Positions 32,272 through 40,208 are shown, counted from the first letter of the stretch. The stretch is DNA of 64,000 bases from Roseateles terrae (GCF_014192155.1 NZ_JACHXO010000002.1:1-64000); one strand, 5' to 3'. The notes: generated by a model from the sequence alone, not told the origin. Numbers and translations are program-made.

Positions 32272-32727
32272 ATGTTCAGACAAGTGCTTGTGGCGTATGA
32301 CGGCAGTGCACCGGCGGAATCGGCGCTGACCGCGGCGCTGGACCTGGCGCGAGGCCAGCCCACTGACCTGCTGCTGGCAGTCGTGGTGTCGGACCTGCCG
32401 CTGGATGTCGAGATGTCCAGTGGCGCGATGCTGGAGGCCTCGCGGGAAGCGCAGCAGGCGGAAGCGGAACGCATCCTGGCCGTGGCGCGAGCCCGTGTGG
32501 CGCAGGCGGATCTCCCGTGCCGCTGCGCGGTGCTGCTGTCCGGCGGGCGTCGCACGGCCGAAGTGATCGTGGACCATGCCGTGCGGGAGCATGCGGGGCT
32601 GATCGTAGTGGGCTCCCATGGGCGGCGCGGTGTGAGCCGGGCGCTGCTGGGCAGCGATGCGGAACTGGTGGCGCGGTTGTCGCCGGTGCCGGTGCTGATC
32701 GTGAAGACGCCGCCTGCAGCGCACTGA
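32272..32727 (+). CDS. universal stress protein
   Basis: A 151-residue UspA-family protein: FRQVLVAYDGSAPAESALTAALDLA at the start and VVGSHGRRGVSRALLGSDAELVARLSPVPVLIV at the nucleotide-binding end. AAAGGAGGACACC gives a very strong ribosome-binding site before ATG 32272. It is a distinct paralogue of the gene at 31723, not a recent duplicate. An array of 26-base repeats follows the stop. Confidence 0.93.
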   Translation: MFRQVLVAYDGSAPAESALTAALDLARGQPTDLLLAVVVSDLPLDVEMSSGAMLEASREAQQAEAERILAVARARVAQADLPCRCAVLLSGGRRTAEVIVDHAVREHAGLIVVGSHGRRGVSRALLGSDAELVARLSPVPVLIVKTPPAAH

Positions 32728-32734
32728 ACACCTC

Positions 32735-32812
32735 CGTGGGCCGAGCCCGCTGAACGCCAACGTGGGCAGAGCCCCGTGAACGCCAACGTGGGTAGAGCCC
32801 CGTGATCGCCAA
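32735..32812. repeat. three tandem 26-base repeats
   Basis: Three consecutive units start at 32735, 32761 and 32787. Each begins CGTGGG and ends GTGAACGCCAA or a one- to two-base variant. A partial fourth copy may begin at 32813. They fill the gap between two convergent universal stress genes. Confidence 0.85.
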
Positions 32813-32839
32813 CGCCGGCGGCCCGTGCCTCGCTGCCGC

Positions 32840-33742
32840 TCAATGCGACATCAGCACGGGCACCGTCATGGCATCCAGCAGGGTGCTGGACGCACCGCCA
32901 AACAGCGCTTCGGTCCATCTCGGATGGCTGTAGGCGCCCATCACGATCAAATCGGTGCTGAGATCCGCTGCGGCGGACAGCATCGCCTCCCCCACCGGCA
33001 GGCGGGTGACCAGATCCTGCAGCTGGGCTTCGACGCCCTGGAAGGCGAGCCACTGGCGCATGCTGTGCATCCGCTGAAGTGAGCGGGCGTCTGCGTTGAG
33101 CGTCTCGCCGACGCCTCCACGGCCACCGTCCAGGCTCTCGCCACGGCCCTCCCCCGCCTCTCCCACCCGGCGCCAATGGGCGAGCTGAACCTTCTGCGCA
33201 CGACGCAGCAAGGGCAGCGCATCGGTCATCGCGCGCACGGACTCGCGGCTGTCATCCCAGCCGATGAGCATTTGTTGCCATTGCAGCGGGCCGCGATGGG
33301 TGTAGGGCACCAGCAGCACCGGACGGGCACTGTGCAACAGCACCTGCTCCAGCACGCGGCGATCGTGCCGGTGGCCGGGGTGGTCAGGATCCGGCTGGCT
33401 CATCACCAGCAGGTCCACGCAGTGCGCCCGCTCGGCGAAGCAACTGGCCACGTCCGCCTGCTCCGCCACGGCCTCGAAGGAGTTCAGGCGAGACGCCAGG
33501 CAGCGACCGCGGAAATCGGTGGCTGCGGTCTCGGCCGCCTCCATGAGCATCGCCCACGCCGACGGCCCCGATTCCACCAGCACGGCCGCGGCCTCCGGCT
33601 CACAGGGAGGCTCCAGCAAGCCAGTGGGAGCCAGGCCGATCAGGTGCGCATCGAAGTCCTGCGCCAGACCGATGGCCACATCCACACGCGCTGCGCAGGA
33701 CGGCGATCCGTCCAGCGCCACCATCACCGTTCGATAGGTCAT
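32840..33742 (-). CDS. tandem-domain universal stress protein
   Basis: A 300-residue protein with two Usp domains. Domain 1 starts YRTVMVALDGSPSCAARVDVAIGLA and includes HDRRVLEQVLLHSARPVLLVP. Domain 2 starts at about 160 (QQMLIGWDDSRESVRAMTDALPLL) and ends LIVMGAYSHPRWTEALFGGASSTLLDAMTVPVLMSH, whose G-x-S-x-P-R-W element is typical of the tandem class. A Gly/Arg-rich insert is at about 205-220. Last gene of the DUF2892-adh-usp unit on the minus strand. Confidence 0.92.
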   Translation of the reverse strand: MTYRTVMVALDGSPSCAARVDVAIGLAQDFDAHLIGLAPTGLLEPPCEPEAAAVLVESGPSAWAMLMEAAETAATDFRGRCLASRLNSFEAVAEQADVASCFAERAHCVDLLVMSQPDPDHPGHRHDRRVLEQVLLHSARPVLLVPYTHRGPLQWQQMLIGWDDSRESVRAMTDALPLLRRAQKVQLAHWRRVGEAGEGRGESLDGGRGGVGETLNADARSLQRMHSMRQWLAFQGVEAQLQDLVTRLPVGEAMLSAAADLSTDLIVMGAYSHPRWTEALFGGASSTLLDAMTVPVLMSH

Positions 33743-33752
33743 GAGGGGCCCT

Positions 33753-34772
33753 TCAGAAGGTCAGTACGGCGCGGCCCTCGATCTGGCCCCGACGCAGCGC
33801 ATTGAAGATGCCGTTGATGTCTTCGAGCGCATAGTGGGTGGTGTCTGCATGGACCTTGCCTTCGGCGGCAAACGCCAGAGCTTCGTTCAGGTCCTGACGG
33901 GTACCCACGATGGAGCCCCGCACCGTCTTGGCGTTGAGCACCATGTCGAAGATGGGCAGCGCGAAGTCCCCTGGCGGCAAGCCCACCATGGACATCGTGC
34001 CGCGCTTGCGCAACATGCCCAGCGACTGCGCGAACGACTCGCGGGAGACCGCCGTCACCAGCGCCCCGTGCACACCTTGCAGCTCCCGCTGCAAGGCCTT
34101 GGCCGGATCCTCCAGACGGGCATTGACGCAGAGTTCCGCCCCGAGGCGGGTGGCCTGCCGCAGCTTGATGTCGTCCACATCCACCGCCGCGACATGAAAT
34201 CCCATGGCGCGGGCGTATTGGATGGCGAGGTGTCCCAGCCCGCCGGCACCGACCACCGCCACCCACTGGCCGGGGCGCGCGTCCAGCATCTTCAGGCCCT
34301 TGTAGACCGTCAGGCCGGCACAGAGGATCGGCGCGAGCGACTCGAACGACCCCTCGTCTGGCAGATGACCGATGTAGTTGGGATCGGCCAGCGCATATTC
34401 CGCGAAGCCGCCATTGACGGTGTAGCCCGTCATCTGCTGGTGGTCGCAGAGGGTCTCCCAGCCGGTCAGGCAGTGTTCGCAATGGCCACAGGCCGTGTGC
34501 AGCCAGGGCACACCGACGCGGTCACCTTCACGCACCTGCGAGACACCGGCGCCCACCGCGGCGACGGTCCCCACCCCTTCATGGCCCGGGATGAACGGCA
34601 GCGGCGGCTGGACCGGCCAGTCCCCGTCGGCGGCATGCAGGTCGGTGTGGCAGACGCCGCAGGCGGCGAGCTTGACGAGGATCTGACCAGGGCCCACCTC
34701 GGGAATGGGGACATCTTCCAGAACCAGGGGTTGACGGTAGGCGCGGACCACCGCAGCTTTCATCTTGGCCAT
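33753..34772 (-). CDS. adhP: zinc-dependent alcohol dehydrogenase, AdhP type
   Basis: A 339-residue medium-chain NAD-dependent alcohol dehydrogenase. Catalytic zinc ligands are in CGVCHTDLHAADG and GHEGVGTVAAVG, and the structural zinc in CGHCEHCLTGWETLC. The nucleotide-binding motif is VVGAGGLGHLAIQYA. The subgroup tag is the YTVNGGFAEYALADPNYIGHLP stretch found in AdhP/AdhA. Likely oxidises ethanol or reduces acetaldehyde. GAGGAG precedes ATG 34772. It lies 10 bases behind the usp stop side and 10 bases after the DUF2892 gene, so all three are co-transcribed. Confidence 0.93.
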   Translation of the reverse strand: MAKMKAAVVRAYRQPLVLEDVPIPEVGPGQILVKLAACGVCHTDLHAADGDWPVQPPLPFIPGHEGVGTVAAVGAGVSQVREGDRVGVPWLHTACGHCEHCLTGWETLCDHQQMTGYTVNGGFAEYALADPNYIGHLPDEGSFESLAPILCAGLTVYKGLKMLDARPGQWVAVVGAGGLGHLAIQYARAMGFHVAAVDVDDIKLRQATRLGAELCVNARLEDPAKALQRELQGVHGALVTAVSRESFAQSLGMLRKRGTMSMVGLPPGDFALPIFDMVLNAKTVRGSIVGTRQDLNEALAFAAEGKVHADTTHYALEDINGIFNALRRGQIEGRAVLTF

Positions 34773-34781
34773 GGCAGCTCC

Positions 34782-34958
34782 TCAAGCCTTGCGACGCAGC
34801 ACGGTGTAGAGGGGGCAATATCCCGCCAGCCCGGTCAGCAGCGGGACCAGCCCGATGAAGCCCCAAGGGCCGATCCAGCCCAGCCCCGCGGCCAGAATCA
34901 GTGCAGTGCCTGCGCCGACGCGCAGCAGCCGTTCGGTGGTACCCACGTTCATCGACAT
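34782..34958 (-). CDS. DUF2892 inner-membrane protein
   Basis: A 58-residue protein. It starts MSMNVGTTERLLRVGAGTAL, has two membrane helices (TALILAAGLGWIGPWGF, GLVPLLTGLAGYCPLYTVL) and ends RRKA. The N-V-G-T-x-E-R-x-L-R and GYCPLY signatures are those of the DUF2892/YgaP membrane domain; the Cys in GYCPLY is conserved. It is the first gene of the operon with adhP and usp. The function is unknown; relatives are linked to rhodanese-type sulfur transfer. Confidence 0.9.
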   Translation of the reverse strand: MSMNVGTTERLLRVGAGTALILAAGLGWIGPWGFIGLVPLLTGLAGYCPLYTVLRRKA

Positions 34959-35024
34959 CGCCGTCTCCTGGAACGTCCCGACTTGAGGACGGACTCAGCG
35001 TAGGCGCTTCAGCAGGACGATGGA

Positions 35025-35038
35025 TTGCGCTGCATCAA
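35025..35038 (-). promoter_or_regulatory. FNR/Anr-like site upstream of the DUF2892-adhP-usp unit
   Basis: On the minus strand TTGAT-GCAG-CGCAA, 67 bases before the DUF2892 start. The left half matches the FNR consensus exactly. Third member of the TTGAN-N4-CGCAA set in this cluster. Confidence 0.55.
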
Positions 35039-35070
35039 GTTTTGCAGCGGCGGGCGTCTGATCTGCGGGA

Positions 35071-36498
35071 TCAACGACCAGCGGCGGGCAGCTGCACAAA
35101 GAACTCAGCCCCGCGTCCAGGCCCGGCGCTGGTGGCCCAGACTTCGCCGCCGTGCACCTCGACCAGGTTCTTCACCAGCGCCAGGCCAATGCCCAGGCCC
35201 GACTGCTGCGAGCGCCCGGCCGGCGCCTGCACAAACGGCTCGAAGACGGTGCTGAGCATGTCGTGTTCGATACCGGCGCCTTGATCGGTCACCGCCACCG
35301 TGTGGAAGGGCCCGGAGCGCATCGCCGCCATGGTCACCACGCCGCCCTCCGGGCTGAACTTGATGGCATTGGTCAGCAGGTTGCCAAACACCTGAATGAG
35401 CCGGCCGGCATCGCCGACGACTTCCATGGGCTTCTCTGGCCAATGCAGGTTGACCTGCACGCGCTTCTGACGGCTCAGTTCGTCGCAGGATTCCACCGCG
35501 GATTCCATCAACTCGCACAGATCCACCTGGGCCTTGGTGATGTCCAGCAGATGCGCCCGGATGCGGGTCAGGTCCATCAGGTCACCCACCAGACGGGTCA
35601 TCTGCTGCGTCTGGCGACGCATCGCGCCAAGCGCTCGCAGCGAGGGATCGGTCAGTCCCGGCTGCCGCTCGAGCACATGAATGCCGGAGCTCATGGTGGC
35701 GATCGGATTGCGAAGTTCATGAGCGACCGTCGCAAGCAGCTGGTCCTTGAGGCGGTCATTGGCTTCCAGGGCCCGCTCATGCCGGTCGACTTCGGTGACA
35801 TCACGGGTCACGCCCAGCACCGACTTCACCGCGCCCGTTTCGCGATCGAATTCGGGCACCAGACGGGTGGCGAAGATCTGAGCGTCAAACTCAAATTTGA
35901 GGGACACCGGCCGCGCCTGTTCAAAGACCTGGGCGAGCGAGGCATGCCACTGCTCACAGAGCGCCTGTGGCATGCCTAGCTCCGCATTCGTCTTGCCGAT
36001 GAATGCCGACGTGGCCTTGCCGGTCAGTCGTTCAATGGCACCACTGACAAACAGGTGGCGGAACTCCCGGTCAAAGCGGGTGAGGATGTCGGGGGAGTTG
36101 TTGGTGATCTCCCGCAGGTCGCTTTCCCGCTGGGCGGCCACCTGCCTCGAGCGGGCGAGCAGATGCAGGATCAGACAGTCCACCACCAGGATGGAGCTGA
36201 AGAACACCAGCGCGATCAGGTCGCCCTGGGCCAGATGCAGAAAGGCGCTCGGGTCGTGAGGGAAGAACGAAATGTAGGCCGCCAGCACGCTGAGCGCAGC
36301 GCACAGCAAGCCCGGGCCGATGCCAAAGAGATAGGCGGCCAGCATGACCACCGGAAAGAAGGTGAGGAAGGGAAAGCCCTGCGCCGGCAGCACGCCAGTC
36401 AATGCCACCCGCGCGCCCCAGCCCACGGCCCATAGGCCAATGCCCGCGACATAACCGAGCCAGGGGTGCAATCTCGCGGAACCGGCGGGTGCAATCAT
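35071..36498 (-). CDS. membrane sensor histidine kinase with DUF4118 and PAS domains
   Basis: A 475-residue kinase. Four membrane helices at about 10-110 form a DUF4118 (KdpD-like) sensor (FPFLTFFPVVMLAAYLFGIGPGLL). A PAS domain covers about 130-250 (NNSPDILTRFDREFRHLFVS), HisKA has the phosphorylated His in LLATVAHELRNPIATM, and the HATPase has NLLTNAIKFSPEGG, DQGAGIEHDML and GLGIGLALVKNLVEVHGG. ATG 36498 is preferred; the frame opens at a TTG at 36558. No response regulator is adjacent. Its position before the FNR-like-controlled genes is suggestive only. Confidence 0.92.
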   Translation of the reverse strand: MIAPAGSARLHPWLGYVAGIGLWAVGWGARVALTGVLPAQGFPFLTFFPVVMLAAYLFGIGPGLLCAALSVLAAYISFFPHDPSAFLHLAQGDLIALVFFSSILVVDCLILHLLARSRQVAAQRESDLREITNNSPDILTRFDREFRHLFVSGAIERLTGKATSAFIGKTNAELGMPQALCEQWHASLAQVFEQARPVSLKFEFDAQIFATRLVPEFDRETGAVKSVLGVTRDVTEVDRHERALEANDRLKDQLLATVAHELRNPIATMSSGIHVLERQPGLTDPSLRALGAMRRQTQQMTRLVGDLMDLTRIRAHLLDITKAQVDLCELMESAVESCDELSRQKRVQVNLHWPEKPMEVVGDAGRLIQVFGNLLTNAIKFSPEGGVVTMAAMRSGPFHTVAVTDQGAGIEHDMLSTVFEPFVQAPAGRSQQSGLGIGLALVKNLVEVHGGEVWATSAGPGRGAEFFVQLPAAGR

Positions 36499-36660
36499 CA
36501 AATGTGTGAGGATTGATTTTTCTGCATCGGTGAGGATGATAAATACGCTGTAAGACAACGCTTCAGAGTTGCGTCAGTGAAAACGGCGACTCGACAGAGG
36601 GCAAGCGTTGGGCCTGCAACAGATGGGCATCACGTCCGTATTGCTCCGGCTGGGGTCCGC

Positions 36661-36684
36661 CTCACCGTCTCACCGTCTCACCGT
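36661..36684. repeat. three tandem copies of CTCACCGT
   Basis: An 8-base unit repeated three times between the kinase and the gene at 36790. It may be prone to slippage; no function is evident. Confidence 0.8.
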
Positions 36685-36789
36685 CTCAGATTTTCGCGGG
36701 TCCCGAACACGGTCAGGAACCGATGGTCGATCGGGGGCCAACAGGGAACAGTCGGGGTCCAAGTGTCTGACATCGCTGGGGGACGACTG

Positions 36790-37422
36790 ATGAGCCTCGA
36801 AGAAGCCGAAAACTCCATGTCGTTTCGCGCGCGAAACGCAATGGTGACCTACTGGCAGAAGGTCGTCGGCATTGCGACCGGGTTGAGCGTGATTGTGGGC
36901 GTCGCCATCTCGGTGAGTCATCTGGCTGCACTGGTAGAGGACAACAAACGCGCCAGCACCACCAATCGGTTGCAGGCGCTTCAGCAGATCCAGAGCATCC
37001 TGCGAGAAGACGATGAGATCCGCAGCCACGCCAGACAATTCCTGCGAGACAGCGCGCCGGTCATTCAACCCAATGTGGACGCACTGATCCGGACGGCCGG
37101 TACCGGCGAGGATTTTTATCTAAGCCCCGCGATGAAGGATTTCGCCATCGTGCACCACCATTACGAGCAACTGGGCGCGCTGGTGAAGCTGGGCTATATC
37201 GACTTCCCGCTGGTGTTCGAGGTCATCCCGTTTCCGGATGGATACATGCACACGGTGCAGCCCATTCGCGACGCGCTGACCCTGCATTGGCGAGGCATCG
37301 GCCAACGACCACTGCGCGGCTTCGGGTCCAACATCGACTATTTGCAGGCGTGTTTTGAGTACAGCCGAGCGCATCCCGCTGCGCCACCGCAGTGCCCGGA
37401 TCAGACGCCGTTGACTCACTGA
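36790..37422 (+). CDS. membrane-anchored DUF4760-like protein
   Basis: A 210-residue protein with one membrane helix at about residues 24-44 (KVVGIATGLSVIVGVAISVSHL) and a cytosolic helical domain (RLQALQQIQSILREDDEIRSHARQF, AMKDFAIVHHHYEQLGALVKLGYIDFPLVFEVIPFPD). The YEQLGALVKLGYIDFPLVFE segment is like DUF4760 proteins, in which a helix pair follows a single anchor. Function unknown. The start 36790 was chosen for its clean anchor; the upstream frame is low-quality. It is the last host gene before the prophage. Confidence 0.65.
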   Translation: MSLEEAENSMSFRARNAMVTYWQKVVGIATGLSVIVGVAISVSHLAALVEDNKRASTTNRLQALQQIQSILREDDEIRSHARQFLRDSAPVIQPNVDALIRTAGTGEDFYLSPAMKDFAIVHHHYEQLGALVKLGYIDFPLVFEVIPFPDGYMHTVQPIRDALTLHWRGIGQRPLRGFGSNIDYLQACFEYSRAHPAAPPQCPDQTPLTH

Positions 37423-37431
37423 GCCCCAACG

Positions 37432-37474
37432 AAAAACCCCGGTCAGCCATCGCAAGACGATGAGTGACCGGGGT
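37432..37474 (-). terminator. intrinsic terminator of the disrupted tRNA gene
   Basis: Minus strand: ACCCCGGTCA, a 19-base loop, TGACCGGGGT and TTTT. It lies 8 bases beyond the tRNA CCA end, so it is the natural terminator of the tRNA gene into which the prophage integrated. It may also stop transcription from the gene at 36790-37422. Confidence 0.85.
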
Positions 37475-37481
37475 CTGTATT

Positions 37482-37509
37482 TGGTAGGCGCAATTGGATT
37501 CGAACCAAC
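37482..37509 (-). other. tRNA 3'-end remnant, prophage attachment site
   Basis: On the minus strand the bases read as a T arm GTTGG-TTCGAAT-CCAAT, then the acceptor strand TGCGCCT, discriminator A and CCA. No D arm, anticodon arm or 5' acceptor strand follows upstream. It is the tRNA tail that a tyrosine integrase leaves at the far end of an inserted element; the intact gene should lie at the other end of the prophage. The amino-acid identity cannot be read (a Val tRNA is a guess). Confidence 0.8.
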
Positions 37510-37945
37510 TCAAAGTAGCTGACTGGCGTAGCCATGGGCACCCGGCGCTCGCAACGGTGGCCATAGACGCCCGTTAGCTCACTGCTACTTCCCACGGAAC
37601 TTCCCATGAGGTCGAGCGTTACCGATCTTCCGGAAGGAGGGTTGGAGTTATCGCTCAACACTTCGTATTCTTTGTTCTGAATTGGCCGCTCTGCGGTTTC
37701 GATCTAGTGAAGCTGGCATGGCGAATGTGTCCGCGTGGCCGCGTAGGGGATGTGGCGACACGCAAGCGCTAGTCCTAGGATGCACCAGAACGCAGTCACG
37801 CCCAGTCTGCCACCGTGAAAGTTCGGGCACGACATCACGTCTAGACGCCAAACGTGCAATCGAAGGCTGGTGTTGCGGACCAAGCGTGACTATCATTTTT
37901 GTCCAGTTAGTGACCGTTTTGATCATTTATGTCTGGGGAGGCGGT
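37510..37945. other. intergenic region at the prophage edge
   Basis: This 436-base stretch has no convincing gene. It holds the direct repeats at 37587-37606, probably integrase arm sites, and the promoter of the chemoreceptor at 37946, which I could not place. Base composition is less GC-rich than in the host genes. Confidence 0.6.
37587..37606. repeat. direct repeats ACTTCCCA near the attachment site
   Basis: ACTTCCCA occurs at 37587-37594 and 37599-37606, 12 bases start to start and about 80 bases from the tRNA remnant. Short direct repeats at such a distance are the usual form of arm-type binding sites for tyrosine integrases. Confidence 0.45.
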
Positions 37946-39511
37946 ATGAGTTTGACAAATCTGAAGATGCGGACCAAGCTTGCGTTGGCGTTCGGAGCGC
38001 TCACCGCGCTTTTGATACTTATCGCGCTTATCGCGTGGAACGGCCTGCGCCACTCCAATCAGATGTTTGATGCCTTTGCGGAAGGTATCACGCGGCGAGC
38101 GCATGTCGCCAGCTCTCTTCGCCACGCTGTGGACGCGCGGGCCATCGCCGCACGGAACCTGGTGTTGGTCTCGGGCGCGGAGGATGTGCGACTCGAGAAG
38201 CAGCGAGTGGAGAAGGCTCACGGTGATGCGGTGGAACAGCTCACGTTGCTAGCCGAGCTTTCGGCAGCGGAGGACGTTAGCCCTGAAGCCAGGACCCTGA
38301 TCAAAGAAATCGATCGAGTAGAGCGCTTATATGCTCCGGTAGCTCTGGAAATCGTGCGCTTGGCACTGGCGGGTGAACGAGAAGTCGCCATCCGACAAAT
38401 GAACGAAAAGTGCCGCCCCCTGTTGGCCGAACTGGTAAAGGCGAGTGAGGCCTATTCCGTCTACACCGAAAACCGCACCAAGGAGGTCATCTCCCTGGCC
38501 GAGCGGAGGATGAACCTCGACCTTACGATTTTTGGGGCGGTAGTAGCTGCCGGTTTGGTGTTTTCAGTCTGTGCTTGCCTTTTGATCATGAGGTCAGTGT
38601 TCCGTGCGCTAGGGGCAGAACCGGCTGAACTTGGAGAGGCTGCGGCTCAGGTGGCGACGGGCGACCTTACCTTGTTGGCGGGAGAGCGCGCGGCGCCGGC
38701 ACGCAGCGTGCTGGCTTCGTTGGGACGAATGCGCTCTGATCTATCCAACATCGTGGGCGTGGTTCGCGAGTCTTCCGAGTCGATCGCCACGGGGTCGTCG
38801 CACATCGCCTCCGGCAGCGCAGACTTGAGTCAACGCACAGAGGAGCAAGCCAGCGCTCTTCAGCAGACCGCGGCGACCATGGAGGAGCTTGGAACGACAG
38901 TGCACCATAACGCAGCGAATGCTGTGCATGCGGATCAGGTTGCTCAGGGCGCTTCGCGTGCCGTGAGTGAAGCTGGCGCAGTGTTCGAGGATGTCGTCAA
39001 AACCATGCAGGAGATCGATGCTGGCTCCAAGCGGATTGCGGACATCACCAGCACCATCGACGGCATTGCATTCCAGACCAACATACTGGCCCTCAATGCG
39101 GCAGTGGAAGCCGCTCGTGCTGGTGAACAAGGTCGGGGCTTTGCGGTCGTCGCGAGCGAAGTGCGCGCGTTGGCACAACGAAGCGCGACTGCAGCAAAGG
39201 AGATCAAGTTATTGATCCAGGGAAGCGTCACGAACGTGGAAAAAGGTTCCGCGCTGGTTGACCGTGCGGAGGCTGCGATGCAGGGGGTGGTGGAAGCAAT
39301 TCAGAACGTTACTTCGATTGTGGGCGAGATCAGCACATCCAGCAAAGAACAAGCGACTGGAGTCAGCCAAGTAGGCGATGCTGTCTCGCAAATGGACCAG
39401 GTCACCCAACAAAACGCGGCACTGGTCGAGGAATGCTCCGCAGCGGCAGAAAGCCTGCGCAACCAAGCGAACACCCTTGTGGAGGCTGTGAGCGTGTTTA
39501 AGGTGGCGTAA
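37946..39511 (+). CDS. methyl-accepting chemotaxis protein within the prophage
   Basis: A 521-residue chemoreceptor. Helix 1 at about 9-31 ([20 protein letters not shown]), a four-helix-bundle periplasmic sensor (about 35-185), helix 2 at about 193-215 ([23 protein letters not shown]), a HAMP-like linker with [20 protein letters not shown], and the signalling tip [56 protein letters not shown]. It is a distant paralogue of the receptor at 23137. Codon use is more AT-rich than the host genes. It lies between the attachment site and phage genes, so it travels with the element. GGGGAGG precedes ATG 37946. Confidence 0.9.
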   Translation: MSLTNLKMRTKLALAFGALTALLILIALIAWNGLRHSNQMFDAFAEGITRRAHVASSLRHAVDARAIAARNLVLVSGAEDVRLEKQRVEKAHGDAVEQLTLLAELSAAEDVSPEARTLIKEIDRVERLYAPVALEIVRLALAGEREVAIRQMNEKCRPLLAELVKASEAYSVYTENRTKEVISLAERRMNLDLTIFGAVVAAGLVFSVCACLLIMRSVFRALGAEPAELGEAAAQVATGDLTLLAGERAAPARSVLASLGRMRSDLSNIVGVVRESSESIATGSSHIASGSADLSQRTEEQASALQQTAATMEELGTTVHHNAANAVHADQVAQGASRAVSEAGAVFEDVVKTMQEIDAGSKRIADITSTIDGIAFQTNILALNAAVEAARAGEQGRGFAVVASEVRALAQRSATAAKEIKLLIQGSVTNVEKGSALVDRAEAAMQGVVEAIQNVTSIVGEISTSSKEQATGVSQVGDAVSQMDQVTQQNAALVEECSAAAESLRNQANTLVEAVSVFKVA

Positions 39512-39546
39512 CGCCGACGCCTAGCTAGGTGCGGCCCTGTGTAATA

Positions 39547-39562
39547 CTGTATAAACATACAG
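39547..39562 (+). promoter_or_regulatory. LexA (SOS) box
   Basis: CTGT-ATAAACAT-ACAG is a full palindromic match to the CTGT-N8-ACAG consensus. It ends one base before the ATG at 39564, so bound LexA would block both the promoter and the translation start region. A damage-induced gene is expected. Confidence 0.85.
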
Positions 39563-39563
39563 C

Positions 39564-39848
39564 ATGACCGGATCGCACATCTTCAGCGCCCAACCGCGTC
39601 CTTGCTGGACCTGCCATTGGTACTATGGGGTGACAAAGGGCGCTACTGCAATCTGCCTTGAGCCGAACTGCGCGCCCCAGCGCTCTTCACCCCAGCTCGG
39701 CTGCTCCTCCTGGACGTACGAGCCAAGCTGCGAGGGGATGCGTGACCCGCGCCCGCATGCTGAGGTTCACGTGACTAATGAATTGCGCCGAGAGGTGTCC
39801 CGGCTGCGGCGTCAGCCCTACCCCGGAGACTCCGGCACGACCCGGTGA
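39564..39848 (+). CDS. LexA-controlled small Cys-rich protein
   Basis: A 94-residue protein. Residues 10-60 contain PRPCWTCHWYYG, ICLEPNCAP and LGCSSWTYEP, i.e. C-x2-C, a middle C-x4-C and a GCxxW end, a pattern common to small zinc-ribbon-like proteins in Burkholderiales prophages. The rest is Arg-rich and probably disordered. The start codon follows the SOS box by one base, leaving no room for a normal ribosome-binding site, so it may be leaderless or the box may overlap the leader. Function unknown; an SOS-response role is inferred from the box. Confidence 0.7.
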   Translation: MTGSHIFSAQPRPCWTCHWYYGVTKGATAICLEPNCAPQRSSPQLGCSSWTYEPSCEGMRDPRPHAEVHVTNELRREVSRLRRQPYPGDSGTTR

Positions 39849-39849
39849 A

Positions 39850-40026
39850 TCAGTTGGGTTCTTTGGCCGCGTCGATCGCCTGTTGAAGCCACTCTCTCCC
39901 GGGGCGCTTGAGCTTGGCCCGCCGTTCTGCGCCGGACACGCGCAGGGACACCAACTGGCCGCGGTAGTCCGGATCAAGCCGGGCCGGCCTACCCCGGCGC
40001 TTGCGCTGCTCTATGACGCCGCTCAT
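39850..40026 (-). CDS. small basic phage protein
   Basis: A 58-residue protein starting SGVIEQRKRRGRPARLDP and continuing with YRGQLVSLRVSGAERRAKL, then a C-terminal helix REWLQQAIDAAKEPN. The R-K-R-R-G-R-P start resembles an AT-hook or basic DNA-binding tail, and the strand-helix order is compatible with a ribbon-helix-helix-like fold, but I do not recognise the family. The ATG overlaps the stop of the upstream gene (ATGA), so the two are translationally coupled. It ends 1 base from the convergent Cys-rich gene. Confidence 0.65.
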   Translation of the reverse strand: MSGVIEQRKRRGRPARLDPDYRGQLVSLRVSGAERRAKLKRPGREWLQQAIDAAKEPN

Positions 40027-40208
40027 GCAAGCACAAAGGGAGTGCCGAACTTTGCCTCATGGGCTGCGAGGTAAGCGTCCAGGAAATCCTGATCGTTGTC
40101 CACGGTCCCGTGGATCTCCTCGCACAACCCGTCATCCATCAAATTGCGCGCGGCGTCCATTTGAATTTCGCGCCCGCCGAGTATGACTGTGCTGGCGGTG
40201 TCGCTCAT
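40023..40208 (-). CDS. small acidic phage protein
   Basis: A 61-residue protein (SDTASTVILGGREIQMDAAR, then NLMDDGLCEEIHGTVDNDQDFLDAYLAAHEAKFG). It is acidic, with a predicted strand then two helices. GGGAGAAAAAG gives a good ribosome-binding site. It forms an acidic/basic overlapping pair with the gene at 39850, the layout of toxin-antitoxin or regulator pairs, but no family is recognised. A large dyad lies 47-90 bases upstream. Confidence 0.65.
   Translation of the reverse strand: MSDTASTVILGGREIQMDAARNLMDDGLCEEIHGTVDNDQDFLDAYLAAHEAKFGTPFVLA

Noticed and set aside
32735-32812. CRISPR array
   Set aside because: The 26-base units are directly adjacent without spacers, so this is a simple tandem repeat. 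No cas genes or other arrays were seen in the window.
37443-37661. A minus-strand frame ending at the tRNA remnant, as a possible integrase C-terminus
   Set aside because: No Arg-His-x-x-Arg or catalytic Tyr motif of tyrosine integrases is present in it or in other frames there; the integrase is expected at the other prophage end.
37774-37785. CCTAGGATGC on the plus strand near the prophage edge as a fourth copy of the late start motif
   Set aside because: It differs at one base, is on the other strand and has no start codon 6 bases downstream.
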